Shown here in pieces: positions 8,735-17,083 of a stretch of DNA of 64,000 nucleotides. Below the pieces are notes generated by a model. That model did no database searches, was not told the origin of the DNA, and worked only from the letters and a program-made list of their open reading frames with translations. The DNA lies in assembly GCA_045578425.1 (NCBI GenBank), contig JAZNKF010000063.1:62001-126000 (forward strand), in the 5' to 3' direction. The stretch is from RGIG3009 sp045578425 (GTDB lineage: Bacteria > Bacillota > Clostridia > Oscillospirales > Acutalibacteraceae). The position numbers were made by a program, and so were the translations under genes. Within the stretch, counting starts at the first letter, position 1, and the number at the start of each line of letters is the position of its first letter.

Positions 8735-8763
8735 TTTACAGCATCGTTTTTTTGTGCTATACT
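8735..8763 (+). promoter_or_regulatory. Promoter of the minD-like/mgsA-like/hisS/aspS operon
   Basis: TTTACA (8735-8740), 17 bp, TATACT (8758-8763); the first gene starts at 8804 after AGGAGGG. Confidence 0.75.
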
Positions 8764-8803
8764 AGCATTTATATATGAGGACAAACAGTAGGAGGGAATA
8801 ACT

Positions 8804-9529
8804 ATGATATCCGTTGTCACATCCGGAAAAGGCGGTGCCGGAAAATCCACGGTTTCAGCGGGTCTGGGGTGTGCGTTGGCACATCGTGGACAGCGGGTAT
8901 TGTTGGTGGACGGTGATGCGGGCTTGCGCAGTTTGGATGTTATGCTCGGTATTGCCGGAACGGCGGTTTACGACATGGCAGACGTACTTTCCGGTGCGTG
9001 CCAATCCACCAACGCGATTTACCCTTCACCGATTTGCCCGAATGTGTTTGTGTTGCCCGCACCGGTCAACCTGGAACAACTCGCACAACCGGAAGCCATG
9101 GCGGGCCTTTGTCGGGAACTGTCGGCGTATTACGATGAAATCATCGTGGATTGTCCTGCGGGTATCGGTCGTGGTTTCAAAGCGGCCGTTGCCGGGGCAG
9201 ACCGAGCGTTTGTGGTTACCACACCGGATATGGTGTGTGCCCGCGATGCGCAGATTGTTTCACGTTTACTCAAAAAGCAAGATGTTCCGGCAAGGCTCAT
9301 TATTAACCGCCTACGTCCGGAACCGATTTTGCGGGGTAAAATGCCGGATATTGACGAACTTATCGATACCTCCGCCTTGCAACTTATCGGTGTACTGCCG
9401 GAGGATGAAGAGGTGGCGGTTGCCAACGCGTACGGCAAACCGTTGCCGGTCGACAGCAAAGCGGCTGTTTGCTTTGCAAACATTGCAGGACGTTATTTAG
9501 GCGAGGATATTCCCTTGCACATAAAATAA
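8804..9529 (+). CDS. MinD/ParA-type P-loop ATPase
   Basis: A 241-residue deviant Walker-A ATPase. The P-loop is SGKGGAGKST at residues 7-16, switch-like VDGDAGLRSLDVMLG follows, and the Walker B region is IIVDCPAGIG. This matches MinD most closely among ParA/MinD proteins. It is shorter than typical MinD (about 265) and ends without an obvious amphipathic membrane-targeting helix, and no minC, minE or divIVA lies nearby. A cell-division role is therefore uncertain; it may position something else or be a diverged MinD. It is first in a transcript with an MgsA-like gene and two tRNA synthetases. Confidence 0.82.
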   Translation: MISVVTSGKGGAGKSTVSAGLGCALAHRGQRVLLVDGDAGLRSLDVMLGIAGTAVYDMADVLSGACQSTNAIYPSPICPNVFVLPAPVNLEQLAQPEAMAGLCRELSAYYDEIIVDCPAGIGRGFKAAVAGADRAFVVTTPDMVCARDAQIVSRLLKKQDVPARLIINRLRPEPILRGKMPDIDELIDTSALQLIGVLPEDEEVAVANAYGKPLPVDSKAAVCFANIAGRYLGEDIPLHIK

Positions 9530-9546
9530 GAAAAGGAGAGATTTTG

Positions 9547-9957
9547 ATGAACATTGCGTTGATGGCACATGACTCCAAAAAAGAATTGATGGTACAGTTT
9601 TGTATTGCGTATTGCGGAATTCTTAACCGTCACCATTTGTGTGCGACTGCCACGACCGGCAAGTTGATATCCGAAGCCACCGGTTTGCAAATCACACGGT
9701 ATTTAAGCGGCGGACAAGGCGGTGCTCAACAAATTTCCGCTCGCATTTCTTGTGATGAAATTGATTTACTGCTGTTTTTCCGTGACCCGATGGCGCTTAC
9801 GGAACAAGAATCGACAGAAACCGATATTTTGCGTTTGTGCGATATGCGCAATATTCCGGTTGCCACCAACATTGCCACCGCCGAGGTGCTTATCCACGGT
9901 TTGGAACGCGGTGACTTGGATTGGCGTAACATTGTGAATCCCAAAGGGATAATTTAA
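9547..9957 (+). CDS. Methylglyoxal synthase-like protein with altered active site
   Basis: A 136-residue protein that aligns with MgsA along its whole length (MAHDSKKELMVQF, ATATTGKLI, RLCDMRNIPVATNIATAE). In the E. coli enzyme Asp71, in GGDQQ, is the catalytic base, with His98 and Asp101 also in the site. Here the equivalent segment is GGAQQ (Ala60), His98 becomes Gln87 and Asp101 becomes Thr90, while His8, Asp9 and Asp80 remain. It is therefore unlikely to convert dihydroxyacetone phosphate to methylglyoxal in the usual way. It may be a phosphate-ligand sensor or have a new activity. ATG 9547 follows AAGGAGAG; second gene of the operon. Confidence 0.8.
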   Translation: MNIALMAHDSKKELMVQFCIAYCGILNRHHLCATATTGKLISEATGLQITRYLSGGQGGAQQISARISCDEIDLLLFFRDPMALTEQESTETDILRLCDMRNIPVATNIATAEVLIHGLERGDLDWRNIVNPKGII

Positions 9958-9978
9958 AACAGAAAAGAGCGAAAAACC

Positions 9979-11289
9979 ATGGGTCTGATTACCAAAGCCA
10001 TTCGCGGAACACAAGACGTGTTACCGTCGCAAAGCCATGAATGGCAATATATTGAACGTACCTTGTTGCAAATTGCGCGCGACTACGGCTACCGCGAAAT
10101 TCGTACGCCGGTTTTTGAACACACGGAATTGTTTCAACGTTCGGTGGGGGAAACTACCGACGTGGTACAAAAAGAAATGTATACGTTTGACGATAAAGGC
10201 GGCCGTTCCATCACACTGCGTCCGGAAGGCACCGCAGGCGCCATGCGTATGTTGTTGGAACACGGACTCAATAACGATGCGTTACCTGTTAAAACAGCAT
10301 ATATCACCTCGTGCTATCGGTATGAAAAACCGCAAGCCGGTCGTTTGCGGGAATTTCATCAATTTGGTGTGGAGTGTTTTGGCACTGCCTCTCCTGCCGC
10401 AGATGCCGAAGTAATTGCTCTTGCCGCCACGGCACTCAAAGAACTTTCGGTAACGGGTGTATCGTTGCATATTAACTCCATCGGTTGTCCGACATGCCGC
10501 AAAGCATATCACGAAGCGTTAAAGGCCCATTTTTCGGCTTGCCGCGAAGAATTGTGTGAGACTTGCCAAGGTCGTCTGGAACGCAATCCCATGCGCATTT
10601 TGGACTGTAAATCGCCGATTTGTTCGGGAATTGCTGCAAAAGCACCGCTGATTACCGATTATTTGTGCGACGATTGCGCGGCGCACTTTGCGGCGGTACA
10701 AGGGTATTTGACAGAGGCAGAAATTGAATTTTCGCTAGATCCGCACATTGTTCGCGGTTTGGATTACTACACCCGCACGGTTTTTGAATTTGTATCGGAT
10801 GCGCTGGGCGCACAAGCGGTGGTTTGCGGCGGCGGACGGTACGACGGTTTGTGCGAAGAACTGGGCGGTCCTCATTTGCCGTCGCTGGGATTCGGCATGG
10901 GTTTGGAACGATTGCTGATGGTGATGCACGCGCAGGATTGTCCCATCCCGAACAACAAAGAATGTGATATTTACTTTGCCTCTATGGGTGAAGCGGCGGC
11001 AAAGAAATGCTTTGCACTTGCAACGCAACTTCGTCAAGGCGGTATCTGTGTGGAATGCGATACGGTTGGTAGGGGCTTAAAAGCACAAATGAAATATGCC
11101 GATAAACTGGGTGCTTTGTACACGGTTGTGGTGGGCGACAACGAACTCGAAACCGGTGTGGCGAAACTTAAAGATATGAAAACCGGTGAATTAACCGAAA
11201 TCACCTTAGACGACAGCTTGTATACGGTGCTGTATAACAAAACCTTGGACCGTCAATTAGCAGGATTAATGGAAAGCGTGGTAGAATAA
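9979..11289 (+). CDS. hisS: Histidine--tRNA ligase
   Basis: A 436-residue class II synthetase of usual length. It has the HisRS hallmarks TAYITSCYRYEKPQAGR (motif 2 region), GLDYYTRTVFEF (histidine A box) and GFGMGLERLL (motif 3), and a C-terminal anticodon-binding domain. It charges tRNA-His. ATG 9979; it lies 21 bp after the MgsA-like gene and abuts aspS directly, the common hisS-aspS arrangement of Firmicutes. Confidence 0.97.
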   Translation: MGLITKAIRGTQDVLPSQSHEWQYIERTLLQIARDYGYREIRTPVFEHTELFQRSVGETTDVVQKEMYTFDDKGGRSITLRPEGTAGAMRMLLEHGLNNDALPVKTAYITSCYRYEKPQAGRLREFHQFGVECFGTASPAADAEVIALAATALKELSVTGVSLHINSIGCPTCRKAYHEALKAHFSACREELCETCQGRLERNPMRILDCKSPICSGIAAKAPLITDYLCDDCAAHFAAVQGYLTEAEIEFSLDPHIVRGLDYYTRTVFEFVSDALGAQAVVCGGGRYDGLCEELGGPHLPSLGFGMGLERLLMVMHAQDCPIPNNKECDIYFASMGEAAAKKCFALATQLRQGGICVECDTVGRGLKAQMKYADKLGALYTVVVGDNELETGVAKLKDMKTGELTEITLDDSLYTVLYNKTLDRQLAGLMESVVE

Positions 11290-13071
11290 ATGGAAACCAT
11301 TCAAGGATTAAAACGCAGTCGTTACTGCGGAGATTTTCGTCGTGAACATGCCGGCGAGACCGTTACCGTTTTTGGTTGGGCACAACGTCAACGCGATTTA
11401 GGGCAACTGATTTTTATCGATTTGCGTGACCGCACGGGCATTGTGCAACTAGCCTTTGACGAAAACACCGCACGTGATGTGTTCGAAAAAGCGTTCACCG
11501 TACGCGGCGAATATGTTTTGGCAGCAACCGGTGTGGTGCGGGTGCGTTCTTCGATTAACAACGAAATTCCGACAGGTGAAGTGGAAATTGCCGTTACCGA
11601 ACTGCGTATTCTCAACAAAGCAGAAACTCCGCCGTTCGAAATTTTGGAAAATTCCAATACCGCGGAAGCCATGCGCTTAAAATACCGCTATTTAGACTTG
11701 CGCCGTCCGGATTTGCAACGCAACTTGTTATTACGTCATAAAATTGCCAAATCCACGCGCGACTATTTTGATTCACAAGGATTTATTGAACTGGAAACGC
11801 CGATTTTGGTGCGTTCCACGCCGGAAGGTGCACGTGACTTTTTGGTGCCTTCCCGTGTGCATAAAGGCGATTTTTATGCTTTGCCGCAATCTCCGCAATT
11901 ATATAAACAATTATCCATGGTTGCCGGATTTGACCGCTATTTTCAATTAGCACGTTGTTTCCGCGACGAAGACTTGCGTGCCGACCGACAACCGGAATTT
12001 ACGCAAATCGACCTGGAAATGTCCTTTGTGGATGTGGAAGATGTTTTGAATATTGGTGAGGGTTTTATTCATCACGTTTTCAAAGAAGTGTTGGATGTGG
12101 ATATTCCACTGCCGCTTCCCCGCATGACATACACGCAGGCAATGGAGCGATTCGGCTCGGATAAACCGGATACCCGTTTTGCCATGGAATTGCAAGACGT
12201 CAGCGATATCGTCAAATCGTGTGGCTTTGGGGTATTTACCTCTGCCATCGAAGGTGGCGGCTCGGTACGCGCTATTGTGGCCAAACAAGCCGTTACGGTG
12301 CTTACTCGCAAGGAAATTGATAAGTTGACCGAACATGCCCGTGGTATCGGTGCCAAAGGTTTGGCATGGGTGCGTCTGACAGATGATGGTATTGCCTCCT
12401 CATTTGGCAAATTCTTGACCGAAGAAGAAATGTCCGCATTGCTCACTGCTGTGGGCGCTGAAAAAGGTGACGTGGTGTTACTGGTTGCCGACACGGTTTC
12501 CAAACTGGTGTTGTCCGTACTGGGTGCTTTGCGCTTGGAAGTGGCCGAAAAACTCAACATTCCGCGCGAAGGGTATAATCTGCTTTGGATTACGGAATTT
12601 CCGTTCTTTGAATGGGACGCCGAAGAAAAAACATGGGTGGCTATGCACCATCCTTTCACCTCGCCTCTTGATGAGTGTATTCCTTATTTGGAAAGCGACC
12701 CTGCACGTGTGTTTGCCAAAGCGTATGACTTGGTGCTCAACGGTATTGAACTTGCCAGCGGCTCTATTCGTATCACCAATCCGGAGTTGCAAAAGCAAAT
12801 GTTCCGCGCCCTTGGTTTGTCGGATGAAGTATCGTATGCCAAGTTCGGGTATTTGACCGATGCGTTCAAATACGGTGCTCCTCCGCATGGCGGTATGGCA
12901 TTGGGACTTGATCGTTTGGTTATGCAGATGCTGGGTGCGGCTACGTTGCGTGATGTGGTGGCTTACCCGAAAGTGCAGAACATGACAGAACTCATGACAC
13001 AATGTCCGTCATCGGTCGATGAATCGCAGTTGGCGGAGCTTGGATTAGCGGTATTACCTACCGAAGAATAA
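11290..13071 (+). CDS. aspS: Aspartate--tRNA ligase
   Basis: A 593-residue bacterial-type AspRS. An N-terminal OB-fold anticodon-binding domain (VFGWAQRQRDLGQLIFIDL) is followed by the class II core with RCFRDEDLRADRQPEFTQ, the GAD insertion characteristic of bacterial enzymes in the middle, and motif 3 GLDRLVM near the C-terminus. Because asnS is also present in the window, this organism can charge Asn directly, though that does not show whether this AspRS is strictly discriminating. ATG follows the hisS stop with no gap, implying translational coupling. A strong terminator follows. Confidence 0.97.
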   Translation: METIQGLKRSRYCGDFRREHAGETVTVFGWAQRQRDLGQLIFIDLRDRTGIVQLAFDENTARDVFEKAFTVRGEYVLAATGVVRVRSSINNEIPTGEVEIAVTELRILNKAETPPFEILENSNTAEAMRLKYRYLDLRRPDLQRNLLLRHKIAKSTRDYFDSQGFIELETPILVRSTPEGARDFLVPSRVHKGDFYALPQSPQLYKQLSMVAGFDRYFQLARCFRDEDLRADRQPEFTQIDLEMSFVDVEDVLNIGEGFIHHVFKEVLDVDIPLPLPRMTYTQAMERFGSDKPDTRFAMELQDVSDIVKSCGFGVFTSAIEGGGSVRAIVAKQAVTVLTRKEIDKLTEHARGIGAKGLAWVRLTDDGIASSFGKFLTEEEMSALLTAVGAEKGDVVLLVADTVSKLVLSVLGALRLEVAEKLNIPREGYNLLWITEFPFFEWDAEEKTWVAMHHPFTSPLDECIPYLESDPARVFAKAYDLVLNGIELASGSIRITNPELQKQMFRALGLSDEVSYAKFGYLTDAFKYGAPPHGGMALGLDRLVMQMLGAATLRDVVAYPKVQNMTELMTQCPSSVDESQLAELGLAVLPTEE

Positions 13072-13085
13072 GAGAAAATAGGAAA

Positions 13086-13121
13086 AGGAGCAGACAAACA
13101 AGGTTTGTCTGCTCCTTTTTT
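13086..13121 (+). terminator. Terminator after aspS
   Basis: AGGAGCAGACAAAC (13086-13099) and its perfect complement (13103-13116) form a 14-bp stem with a 3-nt loop, followed by a T-run. It separates aspS from the convergent minus-strand operon. Confidence 0.9.
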
Positions 13122-13130
13122 AAAATACTG

Positions 13131-13766
13131 TTATCTTTTACGTAATTTGTCAAACAGTAACACGCCGACTAATAACAAACCGGCAGCACCGGCGGCAATC
13201 GCTATCTCCAACAGTGCCGGGTCCTTGAAACGTTCAACAACCGGTTGCACGGTTTCGGCAAAGGTGTAAAACTGCCAGTCTAACCATTCGCCTTCGGCAA
13301 GACCTTCCTCAGGACAGGTGTAATCCGCACGCAACGAAACCGTCAAAACCGAGGATTGACCGGCCGCTAATTCGCGGTGTAATAGTAGACCTCCGGTGTC
13401 GTTGATGGTGCTGTACGGTCCGTCGAACAGAACAGTATCTCCTTCGGTAACGCGGAGAACCAAATGGTTTAAGTAGCGTAACGAAGTTTCATTTTCATAA
13501 GGGAGTTTTACGGTATCGAGTGAGATGGTGCGTGTGGTTTGTGTGTGATTAACCAGCGTTAAGGTACCTTTGGCGGTATAGGATTCGCCTGCTTTTAAGG
13601 CGGGGCGCTCCCAAAACGCAGGCGGGTTTTGAGCGGAAAGAATCACGGTATCGCCTTGCTCGGTCAATGCAATGGTTTGTGAAGTATTGTTTTGCGCCAT
13701 TGCCGAAACAGAGAGCAAGAGGACCAAAACCAGAACAAGTCCGATGATAATTACTCGGTTTTTCAT
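13131..13766 (-). CDS. Exported, C-terminally membrane-anchored protein of unknown function
   Basis: A 211-residue protein with an N-terminal signal peptide (hydrophobic to about residue 22, likely cut after SAMA) and a C-terminal helix (AIAAGAAGLLLVGVLLF) followed by the basic tail KLRKR. The extracellular part is beta-rich, with YTAKGTLTLVNHTQTTRTIS and WLDWQFYTF. The arrangement of a strand-rich domain, then a [LF]LDW.F strand, then an anchor resembles the protein encoded at 27387-28061 in the TasA-like locus, so a TasA-like fold is my inference. No sortase motif. Its ATG overlaps the stop of the LamG gene (ATGA), so the two are coupled. Confidence 0.7.
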   Translation of the reverse strand: MKNRVIIIGLVLVLVLLLSVSAMAQNNTSQTIALTEQGDTVILSAQNPPAFWERPALKAGESYTAKGTLTLVNHTQTTRTISLDTVKLPYENETSLRYLNHLVLRVTEGDTVLFDGPYSTINDTGGLLLHRELAAGQSSVLTVSLRADYTCPEEGLAEGEWLDWQFYTFAETVQPVVERFKDPALLEIAIAAGAAGLLLVGVLLFDKLRKR

Positions 13767-14740
13767 AAGTGGTCACTCTCCTCCGGTTTGTTACGACGGG
13801 TAAACACAACAGTTAAAACGATGGCTACCAAAATAAAAGCAGCTAACACGACCACCAAACCTACCGGTAACCCCAAAACACGCAACCCGGTTTGCGGCTC
13901 ATTGGTAATATTGTCGGGCAAAGTAAGGGGTACCGTTGCCAATACTTCTTTTGTGGTGGTAGGTGCAGCACCCGATAGCGGATTGGTGTTTTGCGCCAAC
14001 AAAGCTACTTGCTCGGCAGACAAAGCAGCATTATAAACCAACACGTTATCCAGCATCGCGTTCAGCGGTTTTTCACCGTAAAAACCGCCGCCGATGATAA
14101 AGTTGCGCAAATCCATTTCGTCTATTGAAAGGTCAATTGTCTGTTGTAAATAAGCAGTACCATCCACATAAACAGCAACATTGGTATCCGAAAAAGTTAC
14201 CGCCACATGATGCCATTTGCCGGCGGGGAAAGCGGTAGTTGTTTCCGGTGAAGCCGGACGGAAAAGTGTTAGCGGATCAATGGTGCGGTCTTGTAATTCC
14301 AAACAAATGCCATTGATTCCGTTTTCCTTATCTTGCTTGTCGAGCGATAGGGTTAAATACCGATTTTCGTTTTTGTAGACGGTTAATAGTTTATGGTCGT
14401 TTTCTTCATCCGCTTCGGTGAAAGGACGGTTTACCCAAGCGGAAAAAGTGAAAGAGGATAATTCTTTTACTTTGGCGGTTGCCAAACGCAAATATTGATT
14501 TTCACCGTTTAATTTTACGGCATCGCCTTTGATACCGTCGGCAACCCAAGAAAATGTGCTTGGGTCCGTTTTATCAGTACCGGTGTAATAATAAATATAA
14601 TCGGGTGCTCCTTCGGACTCCGCTACCAGTGGCATTGCGTAGACGTCCGCTTCTTCTTCCGGCTGAGCCAATACGGGAAATGCCGTCAAAAGACAACAAA
14701 GCAACGCTGTAACAGTGGTGCAGGCAACACGAAATTTCAT
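13763..14740 (-). CDS. Membrane-anchored LamG/concanavalin-like lectin-domain protein
   Basis: A 325-residue exported protein. A signal peptide (hydrophobic to about residue 25, ending in LAQ) precedes a LamG/jelly-roll domain of about residues 50-225, with typical strands FTFSAWVNRPF, WHHVAVTFSDTNVAVYVDG and AMLDNVLVYNAALSAEQV. A C-terminal transmembrane helix (VGLVVVLAAFILVAIVLTVV) and RRNK tail anchor it with the lectin domain outside. Such domains bind glycans or calcium-dependent ligands. Middle gene of a three-gene minus-strand operon; overlaps the next gene by 4 bp. Confidence 0.8.
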   Translation of the reverse strand: MKFRVACTTVTALLCCLLTAFPVLAQPEEEADVYAMPLVAESEGAPDYIYYYTGTDKTDPSTFSWVADGIKGDAVKLNGENQYLRLATAKVKELSSFTFSAWVNRPFTEADEENDHKLLTVYKNENRYLTLSLDKQDKENGINGICLELQDRTIDPLTLFRPASPETTTAFPAGKWHHVAVTFSDTNVAVYVDGTAYLQQTIDLSIDEMDLRNFIIGGGFYGEKPLNAMLDNVLVYNAALSAEQVALLAQNTNPLSGAAPTTTKEVLATVPLTLPDNITNEPQTGLRVLGLPVGLVVVLAAFILVAIVLTVVFTRRNKPEESDHL

Positions 14741-14755
14741 ATAACAAGCTCCTTT

Positions 14756-15061
14756 TCAGCGATAGTACTTGTAATAGGCAACAACGGTGGCACGTTTGCC
14801 GGTAACGGTATCTTCACCGGTGATCAGCACGCCGTTACGACTCATCAAATCGCCGTATTCGAGTGAAGAGAGGGGACAAGCAAAGGGAACGGTGCCGTTT
14901 TGAAAGCGTAATTCCAGTTGTTCACTGTCAACACAAATACGCCCGTCTTTGCCGATGACCACTTCACTGTTTGTTTCACGACGCACGGCATAAGTAATCA
15001 ATTTGCCGTCCAAAGCCGCGAACGGTGACGGTTGCTCACGACGCTTAAAAAGCCATGCCAT
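14756..15061 (-). CDS. Conserved protein of unknown function (101 aa)
   Basis: A 101-residue soluble protein starting MAWLFKRREQPSPF, with no signal peptide or membrane helix. The central part (VVIGKDGRICVDSEQLELRF) and the end (GKRATVVAYYKYYR) suggest a small beta-barrel-like domain. I do not recognise a family. It is first in the operon, 15 bp before the LamG gene, preceded by GAGGAG and a promoter. It could be a cytoplasmic partner or regulator of the two exported proteins. Confidence 0.7.
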   Translation of the reverse strand: MAWLFKRREQPSPFAALDGKLITYAVRRETNSEVVIGKDGRICVDSEQLELRFQNGTVPFACPLSSLEYGDLMSRNGVLITGEDTVTGKRATVVAYYKYYR

Positions 15062-15093
15062 ATACCGTTTCTCCTCACTTTTTATAATACTAT

Positions 15094-15122
15094 ATTTTAC
15101 TCTTTTTAGGATGTGCTGTCAA
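15094..15122 (-). promoter_or_regulatory. Promoter of the 101-aa/LamG operon
   Basis: Minus strand TTGACA (15122-15117), 17 bp, TAAAAT (15099-15094), about 33 bp before the first start codon. Confidence 0.7.
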
Positions 15123-15152
15123 CAAGATACAAAAAAATTCATATTTTAATAC

Positions 15153-15180
15153 TTGTTATTCCGATGGCTCGTGTTATAAT
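15153..15180 (+). promoter_or_regulatory. Promoter of the LtaS-like operon
   Basis: TTGTTA (15153-15158), 16 bp, TATAAT (15175-15180) with GTG before the -10 box; divergent from the 101-aa gene promoter. Confidence 0.7.
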
Positions 15181-15233
15181 GATATAGAAGCGTTGACGAG
15201 TTACGAATCAATTTACATAAAAGCGGAGTAATT

Positions 15234-17081
15234 ATGAAAAAACGGTTTTCTAAAACGGCGGTCTGGCTGTGCCTGCTTTTGCCGTTTGCAGCAGTGCTTT
15301 TTAAGCAATTTTTATTACAAGGATATATTGTGGGAGACAATGCCTATCAACTGCAATTATGGCAAGGGATTGTTCGCTCGCTGCCCTATCTTCCGTTGCA
15401 ACTCGCACCGATAGCGTTGGTGTTTTGTTTTGGTTTTTTATTTCGCGGGAGGGGAAGATATCTCTATGGTGTGATAGTGAATGCCGTTTGCACCGTTATT
15501 GCCGTTATTGACCTTGTGTATTTTCGCGCCTATAATGTACTTCCTGCGGTAATCATGTTACCGCTTGCCGGTTCACAGGGCGGGTCTAGTACGATTCTGC
15601 AAACGCTTCCCACGTTGTTTGCTTGGTCGGATTTGCTGTTTTTGGCGGACTTTGCTGTTTGGGGCGTGTTGTTTTATCATGTTTCCCGTCGCGGATGGCA
15701 TCGGGAACATAATCCCAAACATCGTCCGTATCTTACGGCTGTAACAGCCGCTGTTTGTGCTTTCGTATTGGCTTTTGTTCCGTTATTAAGTTGTTTTTCT
15801 TGGGATAACGGATTATATCGTCGTTTGTATGTGACATCGGATACGGTGCAAAAATCGTTGTATTTTTCGTTCCTTGGTTTTCACGGGGAAGACTTTGCAC
15901 AAACGGCTTCGGGCAATGTGACAACAGCGGTTATGTCCGAACAAGATGAACTGATGCGTAACGCCTATTTTGATTGGAAACTGCAAGATAATAAAGACAG
16001 TGCTTTTTTCGGGCAATCTACGGATAAAAACGTACTAATTATCCAAGTGGAATCGTTGGAAAATTTCGTGATTGGACAATCCATAAACGGGCAGGAAATC
16101 ACACCGAACCTGAATCGATTGGCAAGCGGCGGGTATTACTTTTCCAACATTTATGAACAAGTCAAATGCGGCAACAGTTCGGACTGCGATTTTATGATAA
16201 TGACAGCATTGTTGCCACCGAACAAAAGTTATGTTTTCGGTTCCTATACCGAAAACTCATATCTTACTTTGCCGCGGCTGCTTAAACAACACGGCGGTTA
16301 TCACTCCACATATTATCACGGTGCAACCGACAGTATTTGGAATTATCAAGACATGCTCAGCGGAACGCTGGGTGTGGATTCTGTTCATATGGATTACGAG
16401 CAAGACCATTTGCTTAACGGTTATTTGTCGGACGAAAGTTTTGTGCGGCAAACGTTCGAAAAACTGGACGCGCAGCCATTATCATCCCCGTTTTATGCGC
16501 ACGTAGTGACTTGTTCGTCACATATTCCGTTTATGACACCGCAGAAGTTGTCTCTTGCGAATGAGTTAGCCGAGCATCCTATGGGCCGATATTTACAGGC
16601 CATGCATTATGTGGATGAACAAATCGGCAAACTGCTCGCCGGTATGGAACAACGTGGTTTGCTTACCAACACATTAATTATGGTAGTTGGTGACCACGGC
16701 GGTATCCATAAGTATTATCCGCATTACGTCAGCGGACTTGACGAAGAAGTTTGCGAAGATTGGTTTTTGCAAGACGAAAAATACACATTGCCTCTCATTT
16801 TTTACGATACCGATATCGAAAACCCGCAACATTTTTCGGTGATTGGCGGTCAAATTGATGTTTTGCCGAGTTTGTTGTATCTTTTAGGTCTGCCGCCCGA
16901 ACAGTACGAAACGACCTTGCTGGGCAGAAATTTGTTTGCGACGACCCGCAGTTTTTGTATTCAAGATGACGGAAACTTATATGGCACGTTAAGTGAAAAA
17001 GATTACGAAATTGCCAAAACCGTCTATTATTTATCGGATATGCTGATTCGCAGTGATACAGCTGCCGGTAGGGAGGAGTAA
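15234..17081 (+). CDS. LtaS-like sulfatase-fold phosphoglycerol transferase
   Basis: A 615-residue membrane protein. About five transmembrane helices fill the first 195 residues. The extracellular sulfatase-type domain follows, with NVLIIQVESLENF near residue 266 (metal-binding Glu), KCGNSSDCDF around 312-321, HVVTCSSHIPF and VVGDHGG. In LtaS the nucleophile is Thr in GKTSD; here the equivalent position is Ser315, which should also be usable. LtaS polymerises glycerol phosphate from phosphatidylglycerol into lipoteichoic acid. The downstream lipid kinase and glycerophosphodiesterase-like gene fit this lipid/teichoic-acid theme. ATG 15234 after GCGGAG. Confidence 0.88.
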   Translation: MKKRFSKTAVWLCLLLPFAAVLFKQFLLQGYIVGDNAYQLQLWQGIVRSLPYLPLQLAPIALVFCFGFLFRGRGRYLYGVIVNAVCTVIAVIDLVYFRAYNVLPAVIMLPLAGSQGGSSTILQTLPTLFAWSDLLFLADFAVWGVLFYHVSRRGWHREHNPKHRPYLTAVTAAVCAFVLAFVPLLSCFSWDNGLYRRLYVTSDTVQKSLYFSFLGFHGEDFAQTASGNVTTAVMSEQDELMRNAYFDWKLQDNKDSAFFGQSTDKNVLIIQVESLENFVIGQSINGQEITPNLNRLASGGYYFSNIYEQVKCGNSSDCDFMIMTALLPPNKSYVFGSYTENSYLTLPRLLKQHGGYHSTYYHGATDSIWNYQDMLSGTLGVDSVHMDYEQDHLLNGYLSDESFVRQTFEKLDAQPLSSPFYAHVVTCSSHIPFMTPQKLSLANELAEHPMGRYLQAMHYVDEQIGKLLAGMEQRGLLTNTLIMVVGDHGGIHKYYPHYVSGLDEEVCEDWFLQDEKYTLPLIFYDTDIENPQHFSVIGGQIDVLPSLLYLLGLPPEQYETTLLGRNLFATTRSFCIQDDGNLYGTLSEKDYEIAKTVYYLSDMLIRSDTAAGREE

Positions 17082-17083
17082 AT

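Noticed and set aside
8551..8778. A 75-codon plus-strand frame between pheS and the MinD-like gene
   Set aside because: It lies over the T-box leader and promoters; those explain the sequence better.
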